Source: Bradyrhizobiaceae bacterium
Lineage (GTDB): Bacteria; Pseudomonadota; Alphaproteobacteria; Rhizobiales; Xanthobacteraceae
DNA length: 64,000 nt
Assembly: GCA_003963435.1 (NCBI GenBank)
Contig: RXJC01000050.1
Location: 1 to 64,000, forward strand
Direction of reading: 5' to 3'
Below, one piece after another: positions 16,592 through 24,383 of the stretch. The notes under the pieces were generated by a model. The model was given only the letters and a program-made list of their open reading frames with translations. It did not search any database and was not told the origin of the DNA. Every line of letters begins with the position of its first letter. Position 1 is the stretch's first letter. A program made the position numbers and the translations under genes.

Positions 16592-16608
16592 ATAGGGGGG
16601 TACCCTAT
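16592..16608. promoter_or_regulatory. RcnR-type G-tract operator
   Basis: ATAGGGGGGTACCCTAT, a G6 tract inside an A/T-flanked inverted repeat, lies 10-26 bases upstream of the rcnR start. CsoR/RcnR operators consist of a G-tract flanked by AT-rich half-sites. A TATATA on the coding strand next to it could be the -10 element. Confidence 0.7.
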
Positions 16609-16627
16609 ATAAGTCAAGCCGCACCGC

Positions 16628-18451
16628 TCAGTCGGGTACCTCGCATCGCTTGAAGAATGTTGCTCCGACACCTTCCACCTCGGGAGCCGGCCGGATTCCG
16701 AGCTCCCTGAGCTCGCGCAGCAGAATGGGCATGTGTTTGCCGCGTTCGCGGGCGAGGGTGAACAAGGAGACGTAGGTTTGCTTGAACCGAGCGATCTCCT
16801 CATGGGGAATGACGGTCGTCAGGTTCCGCTTTACCGGATGGCGCTGCTCGATTGTCTGAAGGAGACCTTTGCCGACAAGCGCCTTCATCACCTTGCTGTT
16901 GACCCGCAGCGTCTTGACCGCGTCGGCAGGAACGATGCCTGCGAGCTCCGGCAGGCGGACAAGGGGCCTGATCTCTTCGACGTTCACCAGGAGGCCCAGG
17001 ACCCCCTTTGCGTCGACGAGGCGTCCGACCCAGGCAAGCCGATCCTCTAGGATCAGTCGGACGACCTCGGCGGTGGACGCGTTGGTGCGCTTGGCTGCGG
17101 AGGCGACATCGCACATGTCGCTGGTCGGGTTGGCCACGACGAGGGCCTTTCGGTAGAGGCCGCCGACGAACTGGTCCAGCTCGGGCTTGAGGAATACCTC
17201 GTTCATCCGGCCGATCCCGACCGCATGCCGCCGGATCAGGCCTGCCTGGTGGAGGACCTGCGCCATGGGCCGGGGCGCGTTGATGTACTTTTCGACGTCC
17301 GTCAAAGTGAGCGAGTCCGCTTCGCGCTTGAAGAGACGGTCCGCCACCGCGGCGTCGAACAGGATGTCCCTGTCCTTCAGCGACCGGTCCGAGATCAGTC
17401 CCTCCGCCTCGATCAGCTTCCGCAACCGCTTCGGATGCATGTCGTAGGCGACCGAAGCCGTGCGGATGGAGTGGAAGCGCCGCGTGTCGACGGGCTTGCC
17501 GAACAGGACATCGCCCGGGCCCAGCGGGAAGTTGGCCAGAATGTGCTCCGTCATCGCCTTGCGCACGGAGTCGTATGCCGGATCCGGAAGGCCCTGCGCG
17601 TAGCTCATGAAGATCTTTCCGTAGACCGCCTGCGGCCCGTCGGCGGACCCGCGGTTGGTCTTCGGAATATGCTCTTCCTTCAGGACCGACATGAAATCCG
17701 TCAGGCCCCCGGCGCCGGTCTTGAGTATCTCGAAGCCGACGTCGCCGGCTTCGTACCAATCGTCATCGAGCAGCTTGTCCATGTTGACGCGCTTTCCGAA
17801 CGAAGCGACGGCGCCGACGATTTCGATGGTACGTGCCGAGGCGTAGAATGGCATCCGGTCCAGCCAAGGGTGGTTTTTCTCGCCGTCGAGACGCCCGAGC
17901 AGATAGATCTCCAGCCCGGAAGCCGGGCGACGCACGGCCTTTTCGGCCAGTTCGTCGATCCGCGGGATCGCGTCTTCCACGTTACGCGCGAAATCGTGGA
18001 GCTGGCCCGGCGGAAGGTCGCGCTTGACCTCGACCAGCGCTACCTCATGCTTGACGCAAGTCCGGATCGCCGCGAGGGCCCATTCGGGACGGCCATAGGC
18101 CGCGATGTGCGGTGAAAGCAGGGAGCGGGCGATGTCCTCTTGGATGCAGAGCGGGCAGATATGGACTTTGGCGCGCCTGATCGCCGGCTTCGTGATCGAC
18201 TGCCCCCGGAGCTCATACATCGTGCCGATCTTCCGGATTGCATTCGGCAGGAGATCCTGGATTTCGGCATTTGACAGGTCCGCCAGTCGGCGGATCTCGA
18301 GTTCGTCACCGTCCACGATCTTCTGGAACGAAATGCCGAAATCTCGCGCCAAATCACGTGCGCTGACGAAATTCCTGGCGGCCACGCGCGACGCCAGGCT
18401 CGTCGGCGTCTCGCCGACCTCCGCAAAAAGGGTCAATGCAAGCTTCTGCAA
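16628..18451 (-). CDS. tniQ: TniQ transposition target-selector protein
   Basis: A 607-residue TniQ-family protein, the targeting subunit of Tn7/Tn5053-like transposons. The N-terminal domain shows FAEVGETPTSLASRVA and a zinc site at Cys99, Cys102, Cys132 and His135 (HICPLC and TCVKHE). The C-terminal ~300 residues hold several HTH-like segments, making it long like TnsD rather than the short TniQ of CASTs. The start is a TTG at 18451 with CAGGAG 6 bases upstream; the longer ATG frame to 18820 lies antisense-like inside tniB. It is third in the tniA-tniB-tniQ order. Confidence 0.8.
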   Translation of the reverse strand: MQKLALTLFAEVGETPTSLASRVAARNFVSARDLARDFGISFQKIVDGDELEIRRLADLSNAEIQDLLPNAIRKIGTMYELRGQSITKPAIRRAKVHICPLCIQEDIARSLLSPHIAAYGRPEWALAAIRTCVKHEVALVEVKRDLPPGQLHDFARNVEDAIPRIDELAEKAVRRPASGLEIYLLGRLDGEKNHPWLDRMPFYASARTIEIVGAVASFGKRVNMDKLLDDDWYEAGDVGFEILKTGAGGLTDFMSVLKEEHIPKTNRGSADGPQAVYGKIFMSYAQGLPDPAYDSVRKAMTEHILANFPLGPGDVLFGKPVDTRRFHSIRTASVAYDMHPKRLRKLIEAEGLISDRSLKDRDILFDAAVADRLFKREADSLTLTDVEKYINAPRPMAQVLHQAGLIRRHAVGIGRMNEVFLKPELDQFVGGLYRKALVVANPTSDMCDVASAAKRTNASTAEVVRLILEDRLAWVGRLVDAKGVLGLLVNVEEIRPLVRLPELAGIVPADAVKTLRVNSKVMKALVGKGLLQTIEQRHPVKRNLTTVIPHEEIARFKQTYVSLFTLARERGKHMPILLRELRELGIRPAPEVEGVGATFFKRCEVPD

Positions 18452-18512
18452 GGGATACTCCTGATTTGAGACGAGCCTGGCGCTGGAAAGCGCAGCGCCA
18501 GGCCGCGTGTCG

Positions 18513-18583
18513 CTTCGGTGGGGCGACTGGTAGAGCGGCGGATTTCTACTCCGCGAGTTGCAGCTTCGACTCCTTGGCCTAGC
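18513..18583 (+). other. tRNA-like remnant, anticodon-arm intact
   Basis: The 127-base gap between tniB and tniQ holds a tRNA-shaped sequence on the plus strand. GGTAGAGC (D-arm consensus) is at 18529-18536. A perfect 5-bp anticodon stem with a 7-base loop, TTTCTAC (anticodon UCU, Arg), is at 18538-18554. TTCGACT is at the T-loop position 18565-18571. The D, T and acceptor stems do not pair, so it is not a working tRNA. It may be a degenerate tRNA fragment captured at a former insertion site. Confidence 0.45.
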
Positions 18584-19622
18584 GGCGATCCTTGCCGCGT
18601 TCCGTCGCGAGCGGCGGCCCCGCGGGCTCGGCCTCATTGACCGCGGTCTTGCACACGATCTCGTGCCACCGGTCCGCGAGGAACGGGTTTTCGGGCGCGG
18701 CCTTGCCGGTCTTGGCCGCGTAGACGGACGCGAAGTGATCCTTGGTGAGCGTCGCGTCGCCCTTCTGCTTGCAGAAGGCGATGGCAGCGATCGTATTCTC
18801 GATCGACAAGCCCAGGGCATGAAGCGACGCGTGCGTCAGGCGCGCGAAGAGGGCATCGTTGTCCGAGTAGGCAATCTGCAGATCGGCCTCTTCGACGTAG
18901 GCGTGAACCATGTCCGCGACGAGGTCCAGGTCCTGGGGCGTGAGCCGCGGGAAGGGCACCTTCGACATTCGGCGGTCGAGCTGCGGGTCGAGCGCAAGAA
19001 AGGGGACCAGGGTCTCGACACCGCTCAAGATGAGCGTAATGCGCTCGATTTCCATCAGGTTCTTGAGCGTGTCGGCCACGGTCTCTTGGTCTTTTATCGG
19101 CACGTTGTGGACCACGTGCTGGAATTCCTCGATGCAGAGGACGATCTTTCCCATCGCGTTTAGCCGCTGCCCCACCAGCTCGAAGAGCCTGTGAGCCGGC
19201 AGTTCGCGCTCGAGCGGATAGCCCGATTTGATGAGGATGCGCCTGCCGAGCTGGATCAGCGTGCACGGAGACGGAGCCGAGATCCACAACAACGGCGACG
19301 GAGAAGCCGGGTCGCGGTAGCCCGCGAACACGGCGTGGTTCTTGAAGTAGTCCTTCAGGGAAGTCGTCTTGCCCACACCAGTGGGACCGAAGAGCGCGAG
19401 GCCCCTGCCTTCGACCCGGTTATCGAGGGAAGGCGGGAGGTCCGGGTCGCGGCACTGGACGGCGTTGTTGACGAGGAGGTTCATCTCCTGCGCCAAAACG
19501 GTCTCGCGGTCGGTACGGATGAACTTCGTACGCAACGACTCGATCGTGTTGTACTGCGCGCTGAACTCCGGCGGCAGCGCCTCCCGAAGGCGGGCAACGG
19601 CGTCGATGGGCTTGTTCATCAT
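18579..19622 (-). CDS. tniB: TniB transposition AAA+ ATPase
   Basis: A 347-residue AAA+ regulator of the TniB/TnsC family. Walker A is GPTGVGKT at residues 79-86 and Walker B is IVLCIEE at about 160-166. It should bind target DNA, recruit the transposase, and link it to TniQ. The ATG at 19622 starts 3 bases after the tniA stop, with GGAGG upstream inside the tniA end. The C-terminal tail (PLATERGKDRR) is basic. Length fits the family. Confidence 0.85.
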   Translation of the reverse strand: MMNKPIDAVARLREALPPEFSAQYNTIESLRTKFIRTDRETVLAQEMNLLVNNAVQCRDPDLPPSLDNRVEGRGLALFGPTGVGKTTSLKDYFKNHAVFAGYRDPASPSPLLWISAPSPCTLIQLGRRILIKSGYPLERELPAHRLFELVGQRLNAMGKIVLCIEEFQHVVHNVPIKDQETVADTLKNLMEIERITLILSGVETLVPFLALDPQLDRRMSKVPFPRLTPQDLDLVADMVHAYVEEADLQIAYSDNDALFARLTHASLHALGLSIENTIAAIAFCKQKGDATLTKDHFASVYAAKTGKAAPENPFLADRWHEIVCKTAVNEAEPAGPPLATERGKDRR

Positions 19623-19625
19623 GGG

Positions 19626-21830
19626 TCAGTCCTCCAGCTTGAGGTTGGGCTTGCGGGTGCGCACGGTGGGCTTGATGGCCGGCCCGCCGTCCGGGGTTTC
19701 CGGTTCCGTGGAGCGCGGCGTGGCGTCGTCGCCCGGCGCCGGATCGGCGACGGGAATCGCGTTAGCGAAGCGGTCGCGGTTTCCGTCGCCGTCGCGGGTA
19801 TTCGCGAACTCGGCAGCGCCGCCGTCGTTGGGATCGACGATGTCGAAACCGTACAGGAGCTCGCGCTCGACGCGTTCGAGGTCTTCAGCCGTGAGGGTCG
19901 GCGCCGAGACGTCGGCATAGGACAAGGCCAGGCGGCCCATCGATGCGAGATCGCGGATGGCAGCGTCGACGTAGTGCCGGGACAGCGACGACTGGATCAG
20001 GTTGCGGCGGCGCAGATCCCTGACCGCCTCGCTCCAGTGATCGAGGTGGACGCCGTCCAGGGATCCGACGATCGCCGGCACCGTCAGCCACGCGTCGTCG
20101 ATCCAGACCGAGACGCGACCGAGATCCTCCGGGTCGAACTTCACCGCCACCCTGGCGTCGCCCACCTTGCGCCGGTACTCCTGCAGCCTGGCCGACTGAT
20201 AGTGGACACCTGCGACCCGCACCCCGCGATGATCGAGCGCACGCTCGATGCGCGGCCCAAAGATGTTGCGGACCTCGTCGCGGCCGGGCGGGGGCAGCAC
20301 CCCGTAGCGCTCGACGAGCTCGAGCCACTTGTCGTACGGCGTCATGCCGCATAGGGCCGCATGCGGCGTGTGGTGGTAGCGATCCACGACATACCTGACG
20401 AACGCCGATCCGATGCTTTCGGAAAAGATGCTCGCCTCAGCAGCCGGATCGTCGTCGCCCTTCTCCTCGATGCTGCCGAACGTCCTGCCGGTGAAGTTCG
20501 GCAGGAGGCTGCGGTCGATGGTGCCGAAGACGCGCTCGGCGTGACCTCTCATCTGGGGGAGGCCGACCGGGGCCGTCTCGAGCGTGCAGCGCAGATCGGC
20601 GACGCAGGCGCGGAATTCCGCCGAAATCCACGCGCTGCCCGTGTCGGTATGGACCGAGGCGGGGCGAGCGGTCATCGGCCAGTCGCTCTTGCACTTGGCG
20701 GCGGCCGCGTAGCGCTTCTTGTCCGTCACGCTCATGCGCAGCAGCGCCTTCGCCGCTTCCTTGTTCTCGGTCTTGGCGAAGCGGATCCCGGTGATGCAGC
20801 GGCTGGCGGCGCAGATCGACAGGTGCAGGATGAGGCGCTCGCGCTCGGCCTTCTTCTTCTCCTCGGGCGAGAGCGAGCCCCACTTGCTGATCCGGACCGC
20901 GATGGTAGAGATCTGGGTCTTGTGGCCGTCCATCACCACGCGCTGGAACGCACGGACCGACTCCAAGCCCTGGCCAACGACGGCGAACCGGCGCTTGGCC
21001 GCGTCCAATCCGTACCGTCCGGCGTAGGCATCGAAGACGGGGATCGCCTTGATCGCCTTCCGGAAGGTGCCCTTTGCGGGGATGGAGAGCTTCGCGCCAT
21101 CGGGCCGACCCTCGTTGATCCGGCGGATTTCCGCCGTGAGCGCGTCGTACTGCGCGGCCATGGTCGGACGGCGCCGGTCGCAGTAACCCGCGGCATGCTT
21201 GTCGATGAGCTGCATGACGTCCGGATGGAGGCTCGAGTAGGGATTGCCGCTGCGATGGTGACCGTCCCGCAGAGACATGATGTCGAATCCCGACCCTTCG
21301 TAGGCCTTCCACCAGCGGCGGACGGTGCGCGTGGAGGGGATCTTCGACATCTCGAAGCGCTGGTCGCAGCGCTCGGTCTTGCCTTCGGCCGCGCGCGCCT
21401 GGTTGCGTTCGACCAAGGTCGCCGTGATCCTCGGCAGCACCTTCTTGAGATGGGCGTCGGTCCGGACGAAGGTGGGATCGGTGACCTCCTCCTGGCGGAT
21501 GAGCTCGAGGATTTCCTGGCGCTGGAGCAACTGCTTCTGCTCGGAGGGCGTCAGATCGAACAGGCTGATCGCGCCGCCGTTCTTCAGGCGCGTCAGCGCC
21601 CGGCCTTCTTCGTAGTAGCGGGGTTCGTGCTGGAGCTCGCCCTTTTCGGCGATCTCGTCCAGGTCTTCATGCGAGAAGCCCTCGGCGATCGGCTCTCCGG
21701 CACCCAGGATCGGGGTCAGGACATGGCCGGAGTCGTTCGACGAGATCCAGCGATACTCGCGGTAGCGGATGATGATGCGGTCGAGCGGGCCGAACGCGAA
21801 GCGGCGCGGCTGCTTTTTGAAGGCGTACAT
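19626..21830 (-). CDS. tniA: TniA DDE transposase
   Basis: A 734-residue Mu/TnsB-type integrase-fold transposase. The catalytic acidic residues are visible: Asp301 (VVMDGHKTQIS), Asp396 (SVHTDTGSAW) and Glu432 (RGHAERVFG). An HTH lies around 166-185 (TRTVRRWWKAYEGSGFDIMSL), and a Mu-type C-terminal barrel and tail follow. It should cut and join the transposon ends together with the TnsA-like nuclease. The start at 21830 lacks a good ribosome site and overlaps an upstream small ORF, suggesting coupling. Confidence 0.88.
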   Translation of the reverse strand: MYAFKKQPRRFAFGPLDRIIIRYREYRWISSNDSGHVLTPILGAGEPIAEGFSHEDLDEIAEKGELQHEPRYYEEGRALTRLKNGGAISLFDLTPSEQKQLLQRQEILELIRQEEVTDPTFVRTDAHLKKVLPRITATLVERNQARAAEGKTERCDQRFEMSKIPSTRTVRRWWKAYEGSGFDIMSLRDGHHRSGNPYSSLHPDVMQLIDKHAAGYCDRRRPTMAAQYDALTAEIRRINEGRPDGAKLSIPAKGTFRKAIKAIPVFDAYAGRYGLDAAKRRFAVVGQGLESVRAFQRVVMDGHKTQISTIAVRISKWGSLSPEEKKKAERERLILHLSICAASRCITGIRFAKTENKEAAKALLRMSVTDKKRYAAAAKCKSDWPMTARPASVHTDTGSAWISAEFRACVADLRCTLETAPVGLPQMRGHAERVFGTIDRSLLPNFTGRTFGSIEEKGDDDPAAEASIFSESIGSAFVRYVVDRYHHTPHAALCGMTPYDKWLELVERYGVLPPPGRDEVRNIFGPRIERALDHRGVRVAGVHYQSARLQEYRRKVGDARVAVKFDPEDLGRVSVWIDDAWLTVPAIVGSLDGVHLDHWSEAVRDLRRRNLIQSSLSRHYVDAAIRDLASMGRLALSYADVSAPTLTAEDLERVERELLYGFDIVDPNDGGAAEFANTRDGDGNRDRFANAIPVADPAPGDDATPRSTEPETPDGGPAIKPTVRTRKPNLKLED

Positions 21831-22036
21831 GACTGTTTCCGTGACTCGGCTTCGTCATTCGCCGGCGGCGGGATCGACTGCGTCGAACTGGCGTGCCGCC
21901 GGTCGGGGCGAAGCAGGTGAAAGATGCTAGGGAGTGCGGTCGGCGCCGGCGCGAGCCGGGACGACTGACCATCGGGCGAATGCGAGATGCCGCCGCCGAT
22001 GATGGCGTCGAAGGACGGGCTGAAAGCGAAGCGCAT
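21716..22036 (-). CDS. small ORF overlapping tniA start
   Basis: A 106-residue frame starting MRFAFSPSFDAIIGGGISHS with a strong ribosome site (AAGGAGAC) 5 bases before the ATG. Its last 115 bases overlap tniA in another frame, and that part is Ser/Arg-rich shadow-like sequence. The N-terminal half may be a real short product, or the frame may serve to couple translation into tniA. Function unknown. Confidence 0.4.
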   Translation of the reverse strand: MRFAFSPSFDAIIGGGISHSPDGQSSRLAPAPTALPSIFHLLRPDRRHASSTQSIPPPANDEAESRKQSCTPSKSSRAASRSARSTASSSATASIAGSRRTTPAMS

Positions 22037-22059
22037 CGAAGTCTCCTTTCTTGTCCGGA

Positions 22060-22239
22060 TCAGCGCAGGTGCGGCTTCGCCGGCTTGCCGGCGGGGTTGA
22101 TGTCCCGGAGCGCCTGGCGGAACGGGCCACCGGCGAAGAACGGCGAAGCATCGGTGACGAAGCGCGACGGCGCGCCCGAGACGCCGAAGCGGGGATTGGG
22201 AGCCTGGGGGCGGCGGCGGAGGTGCTTGAAGGCGGTCAT
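22060..22239 (-). CDS. 59-aa small protein between tnsA and tniA
   Basis: The frame begins MTAFKHLRRRPQAPNPRFGV and ends GKPAKPHLR. It is basic and Pro-rich. AGGAGA lies 10 bases upstream of the ATG. It follows the tnsA-like stop by 32 bases and precedes the next small ORF by 23, so it belongs to the same operon. It has no recognised family. A DNA- or RNA-binding accessory role would fit its charge but is a guess. Confidence 0.5.
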   Translation of the reverse strand: MTAFKHLRRRPQAPNPRFGVSGAPSRFVTDASPFFAGGPFRQALRDINPAGKPAKPHLR

Positions 22240-22271
22240 CTGGTCGGTTCTCCTGGTTGGATCTTTGGGGA

Positions 22272-22970
22272 TCAGCAGCGCCGGATGCGGCTGTGGTAGT
22301 CCATCCGGTCGTCGACATCCGCGAGACGGAAGTAGCGGTCGGCGATGAGCCGGACCGTCGCGCGGAATCCTTCGGCGGCGAGGCCGCTCATCTTGACGAC
22401 GTCCGCGATGGTCACGACGCCGACGATCTCGGCGGTGATCTGGCGGACGTGATCGTCGTGCTCCGGCACGGGGTGCCTGCGAACTTCGTGGACCAGTTCG
22501 GCGTTGAACCGCGCGCTTCGGGAAAAATCCGCCTCCGTCATCAGCACGATCTCGTCGGCGACCTTCCTGCCGGCCTGCGCGGCGATCAGCTTGAGCACCT
22601 CCCGGATGCCGCTCTTCTCCACGCGGGAGCTATGCTTGATCGCCACGCAGGTGCGGATGCCCGGCTTGCGGACGGTGTAGAAGTCGAAGGTGTGGTGCCT
22701 GATCGTCTTGCCATCGCGGTAGGGCACACGGGGGTACTGCTCGACGAAATGCGTGATGTCGGAGTCGAGCGAGAAGGCTTCGCCTGCGTACTTCTCGGGA
22801 CGCGACGCGAACCCGATGAGCCGGCCGTCCTCAACCATGAATCCGGTGGACGCGCTGCGCGAACGCAGCGGCGGGTCGAGCAAACCATCGCTGGGTCGCG
22901 TCGGTTTCCATATCTCGGGATCGATCCAGGGACCGCCTCCGGAAGCGGGCGGGTGCGTGTGCAACGGCAT
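22272..22970 (-). CDS. tnsA: TnsA-like transposon endonuclease
   Basis: A 232-residue protein resembling the TnsA N-terminal nuclease: acidic candidates Glu59/Glu64, Asp97 in the HHTFDFYTV strand, and Lys112 (VAIKHS). This gives the E-D-K restriction-like active site, though the usual second acidic residue before the Lys is replaced by Ala. A helical C-terminal domain (residues 130-232) contains winged-helix-like segments. It would cleave the 5' strands at transposon ends, giving cut-and-paste movement with TniA. It is first gene after structured leader 1; CTGGAGG precedes the ATG. Confidence 0.65.
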   Translation of the reverse strand: MPLHTHPPASGGGPWIDPEIWKPTRPSDGLLDPPLRSRSASTGFMVEDGRLIGFASRPEKYAGEAFSLDSDITHFVEQYPRVPYRDGKTIRHHTFDFYTVRKPGIRTCVAIKHSSRVEKSGIREVLKLIAAQAGRKVADEIVLMTEADFSRSARFNAELVHEVRRHPVPEHDDHVRQITAEIVGVVTIADVVKMSGLAAEGFRATVRLIADRYFRLADVDDRMDYHSRIRRC

Positions 22971-23199
22971 GAAGACCTCCAGTGAAAGAAGGAGCGTCCG
23001 CGGACTCGACGTCCGACGTGTTTGGCCCCGGTTGGTGTCGGTGGTGGAGGTCGACGAAAGACAATGTCGGTCGATTTCCGCGCTTGCGCCATGCGGCGCG
23101 CGGTGCGATCGTCCATCTGTCCGGTGGAAAGGACAGGGTTGTCTTTCGTCGACCCTGGGGGGCGCGCGTCGCGCTAACGGCGTGCGCCCCTCTTATCGT

Positions 23200-23223
23200 C
23201 TAGGTGATGATCGTGGTCGGCAT
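23200..23223 (-). CDS. 7-aa leader peptide of leader 1
   Basis: ATG-CCG then four to five hydrophobic or Thr codons and TAG encode MPTTIIT. AAAGGA lies about 8 bases upstream. The stop codon is 9 bases before hairpin P0. Leader 2 carries an equal-length ORF in the same place. Confidence 0.5.
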   Translation of the reverse strand: MPTTIIT

Positions 23224-23313
23224 GGTGCTGGTCCTTTGAAGTCGTCGGTGCGGTAGGATTCCCCGGGGGCCTGCAAGAGTCCCAAAGAAAAATGACCGTC
23301 GGCGAAAAATCTT

Positions 23314-23327
23314 GAGTCCCTGGAGTC
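23314..23327 (-). promoter_or_regulatory. GACTC direct repeat, leader 1
   Basis: On the minus strand GACTC-CAGG-GACTC: two pentamers 9 bases apart, followed by an A/T-rich GATTTTTCG stretch. The same arrangement stands at 24370-24383, 96 bases before leader ORF 2 (here 91). Confidence 0.5.
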
Positions 23328-23361
23328 GTTTAGTCGGAATTCGTGCAGGCGTGGCCGGCCC

Positions 23362-24030
23362 CTAGAGGTTGCGCGAAACGCAGTCCAGGTCCGGCTGAAA
23401 GCGGGCGAGGCGCTGCTCCTGCGCCACTTGGCTGATGGCGCGCTCGAGGTCTTCGTTCTGGCTTCCCCAGTAGAGGTCGGGCTCGATGGAGCGCACAGAC
23501 TTCGCCAGAGCAACGCTAACTTCGTGCCAGGTGCGGTACCAGAGCCGGTTCTCCCCGATGACGTCGAGGAGACGTTCCCGGTCGAGGGGGGCGCCGAGGA
23601 CGTGGTGGCTGACGCGGGCGTCGTAGACGGTGTTCGACCGTGCGTGCCTCGGCAGCCATTCACGGACTTCCGCCCACGTAGGACGGTCGCAGGGGATTCC
23701 CTCGTCGTGCGGCCGGAAGAGGCGCGCCTCCTCGATGAAATCGATCGCGGCCTCCACATCGACCGGCCGTTCGATGTAGTGTCCGACGATCGCCTCGAGA
23801 TCGAGCAGGCAGCAGATGTAGGCTTGCTGGAACAGCTCCTTGACGAAGAGCCAGATGGAGTCGCGTTCGCGCCGCTTCTTGACGCTCTCCCTCCAGCCTG
23901 GGCTGTCGCCGAGGGGATCGCGCGTACCGATCATGGATCGCGCCAAAAGCGCCAGCTCGGAGGCGCTGATCGAGTAGTCGGTCAGTCCGCCGTCCGCGGC
24001 CATCTGCGTGTAGTCGACGTGCAAGTTCAT
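23362..24030 (-). CDS. hypothetical protein of the Tn7-like element
   Basis: A 222-residue soluble, mostly helical, acidic protein. Notable segments are SELALLARSMIGTRDPLGDS (residues 23-42), SVKKRRERDSIWLFVKELFQQAYICCLLDL (about 47-76), and WAEVREWLPRHARSNTVYDARVSHHVLG (about 118-145). I recognise no domain. The start at 24030 has GAGAG upstream. It is preceded by structured leader 2, the sister of the leader in front of tnsA, so the two genes are probably co-regulated and may act together. A transposition accessory or target protein is possible (inference). Confidence 0.55.
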   Translation of the reverse strand: MNLHVDYTQMAADGGLTDYSISASELALLARSMIGTRDPLGDSPGWRESVKKRRERDSIWLFVKELFQQAYICCLLDLEAIVGHYIERPVDVEAAIDFIEEARLFRPHDEGIPCDRPTWAEVREWLPRHARSNTVYDARVSHHVLGAPLDRERLLDVIGENRLWYRTWHEVSVALAKSVRSIEPDLYWGSQNEDLERAISQVAQEQRLARFQPDLDCVSRNL

Positions 24031-24250
24031 TTCAGCTCTCCGATCACGGCGCCTTCGGACCGATGCCGAAACGGGCGCGAGAATGTTTCCGGATGGGAGA
24101 GGTCGACGAAGATAAAGACCGGCATGTCGTCGCACTTGCGTCATGCGACGCCAGGTGCGATCGTCACTCCGTCCCGCTCAAAGGACGGTCGCTCGGTCTC
24201 TCTCTCCGTCGACCTCGGGTGCGCGCCTCTGCTAAAGGCGCGCACCCATC

Positions 24251-24274
24251 TTACTGGGCGGTGCTGAACGGCAT
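24251..24274 (-). CDS. 7-aa leader peptide of leader 2
   Basis: ATG-CCG-TTC-AGC-ACC-GCC-CAG-TAA encodes MPFSTAQ. GGAG lies about 8 bases upstream and hairpin P0 starts 3 bases after the stop. Length (24 bases) and first two codons equal those in leader 1. Confidence 0.5.
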   Translation of the reverse strand: MPFSTAQ

Positions 24275-24369
24275 GCGAGATCTCCATCTTCGTGAGGCGC
24301 CACTCTCGGCGCGTTACGTTGATCATTGACCGGCGACCTGCATGGCTCAATCTCTGAATCGAAAAAATC

Positions 24370-24383
24370 GAGTCTCCAGAGTC
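24370..24383 (-). promoter_or_regulatory. GACTC direct repeat, leader 2
   Basis: On the minus strand GACTC-TGGA-GACTC, followed by GATTTTTTCG. It matches the leader 1 site in spacing and in the downstream T-rich tract; probably a promoter or operator shared by both genes. Confidence 0.5.

Larger units (their letters stand above)
22971..23361 (-). ncRNA. structured leader 1 (upstream of tnsA-like gene)
   Basis: Minus-strand order: a GACTC direct repeat at 23314-23327, a 7-codon leader ORF at 23200-23223, hairpin P0 at 23159-23190 with loop GCTAA (plus strand), and outer stem P1. P1 is a perfect 16-bp pair, 23139-23154 with 23049-23064. It encloses hairpin P2 at 23117-23136 and hairpin P3 at 23086-23099 (loop GCAT on the minus strand). 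Leader 2 has the same parts in the same order with compensatory changes. No known RNA family is recognised. It could be a cis-acting attenuator or a separate RNA. Confidence 0.7.

Noticed and set aside
18513..18583. functional tRNA-Arg(UCU) gene
   Set aside because: Only the anticodon stem pairs; D, T and acceptor stems do not, so it is called a remnant.
20361..21920. 519-codon plus-strand open frame
   Set aside because: It is antisense to tniA, whose DDE motifs are clear; a high-GC shadow frame with Arg/Ala/Gly-biased composition.
24141..24350. 69-codon minus-strand frame across leader 2
   Set aside because: It runs through conserved hairpins and is not matched in leader 1; the 7-codon ORF is conserved in place instead.
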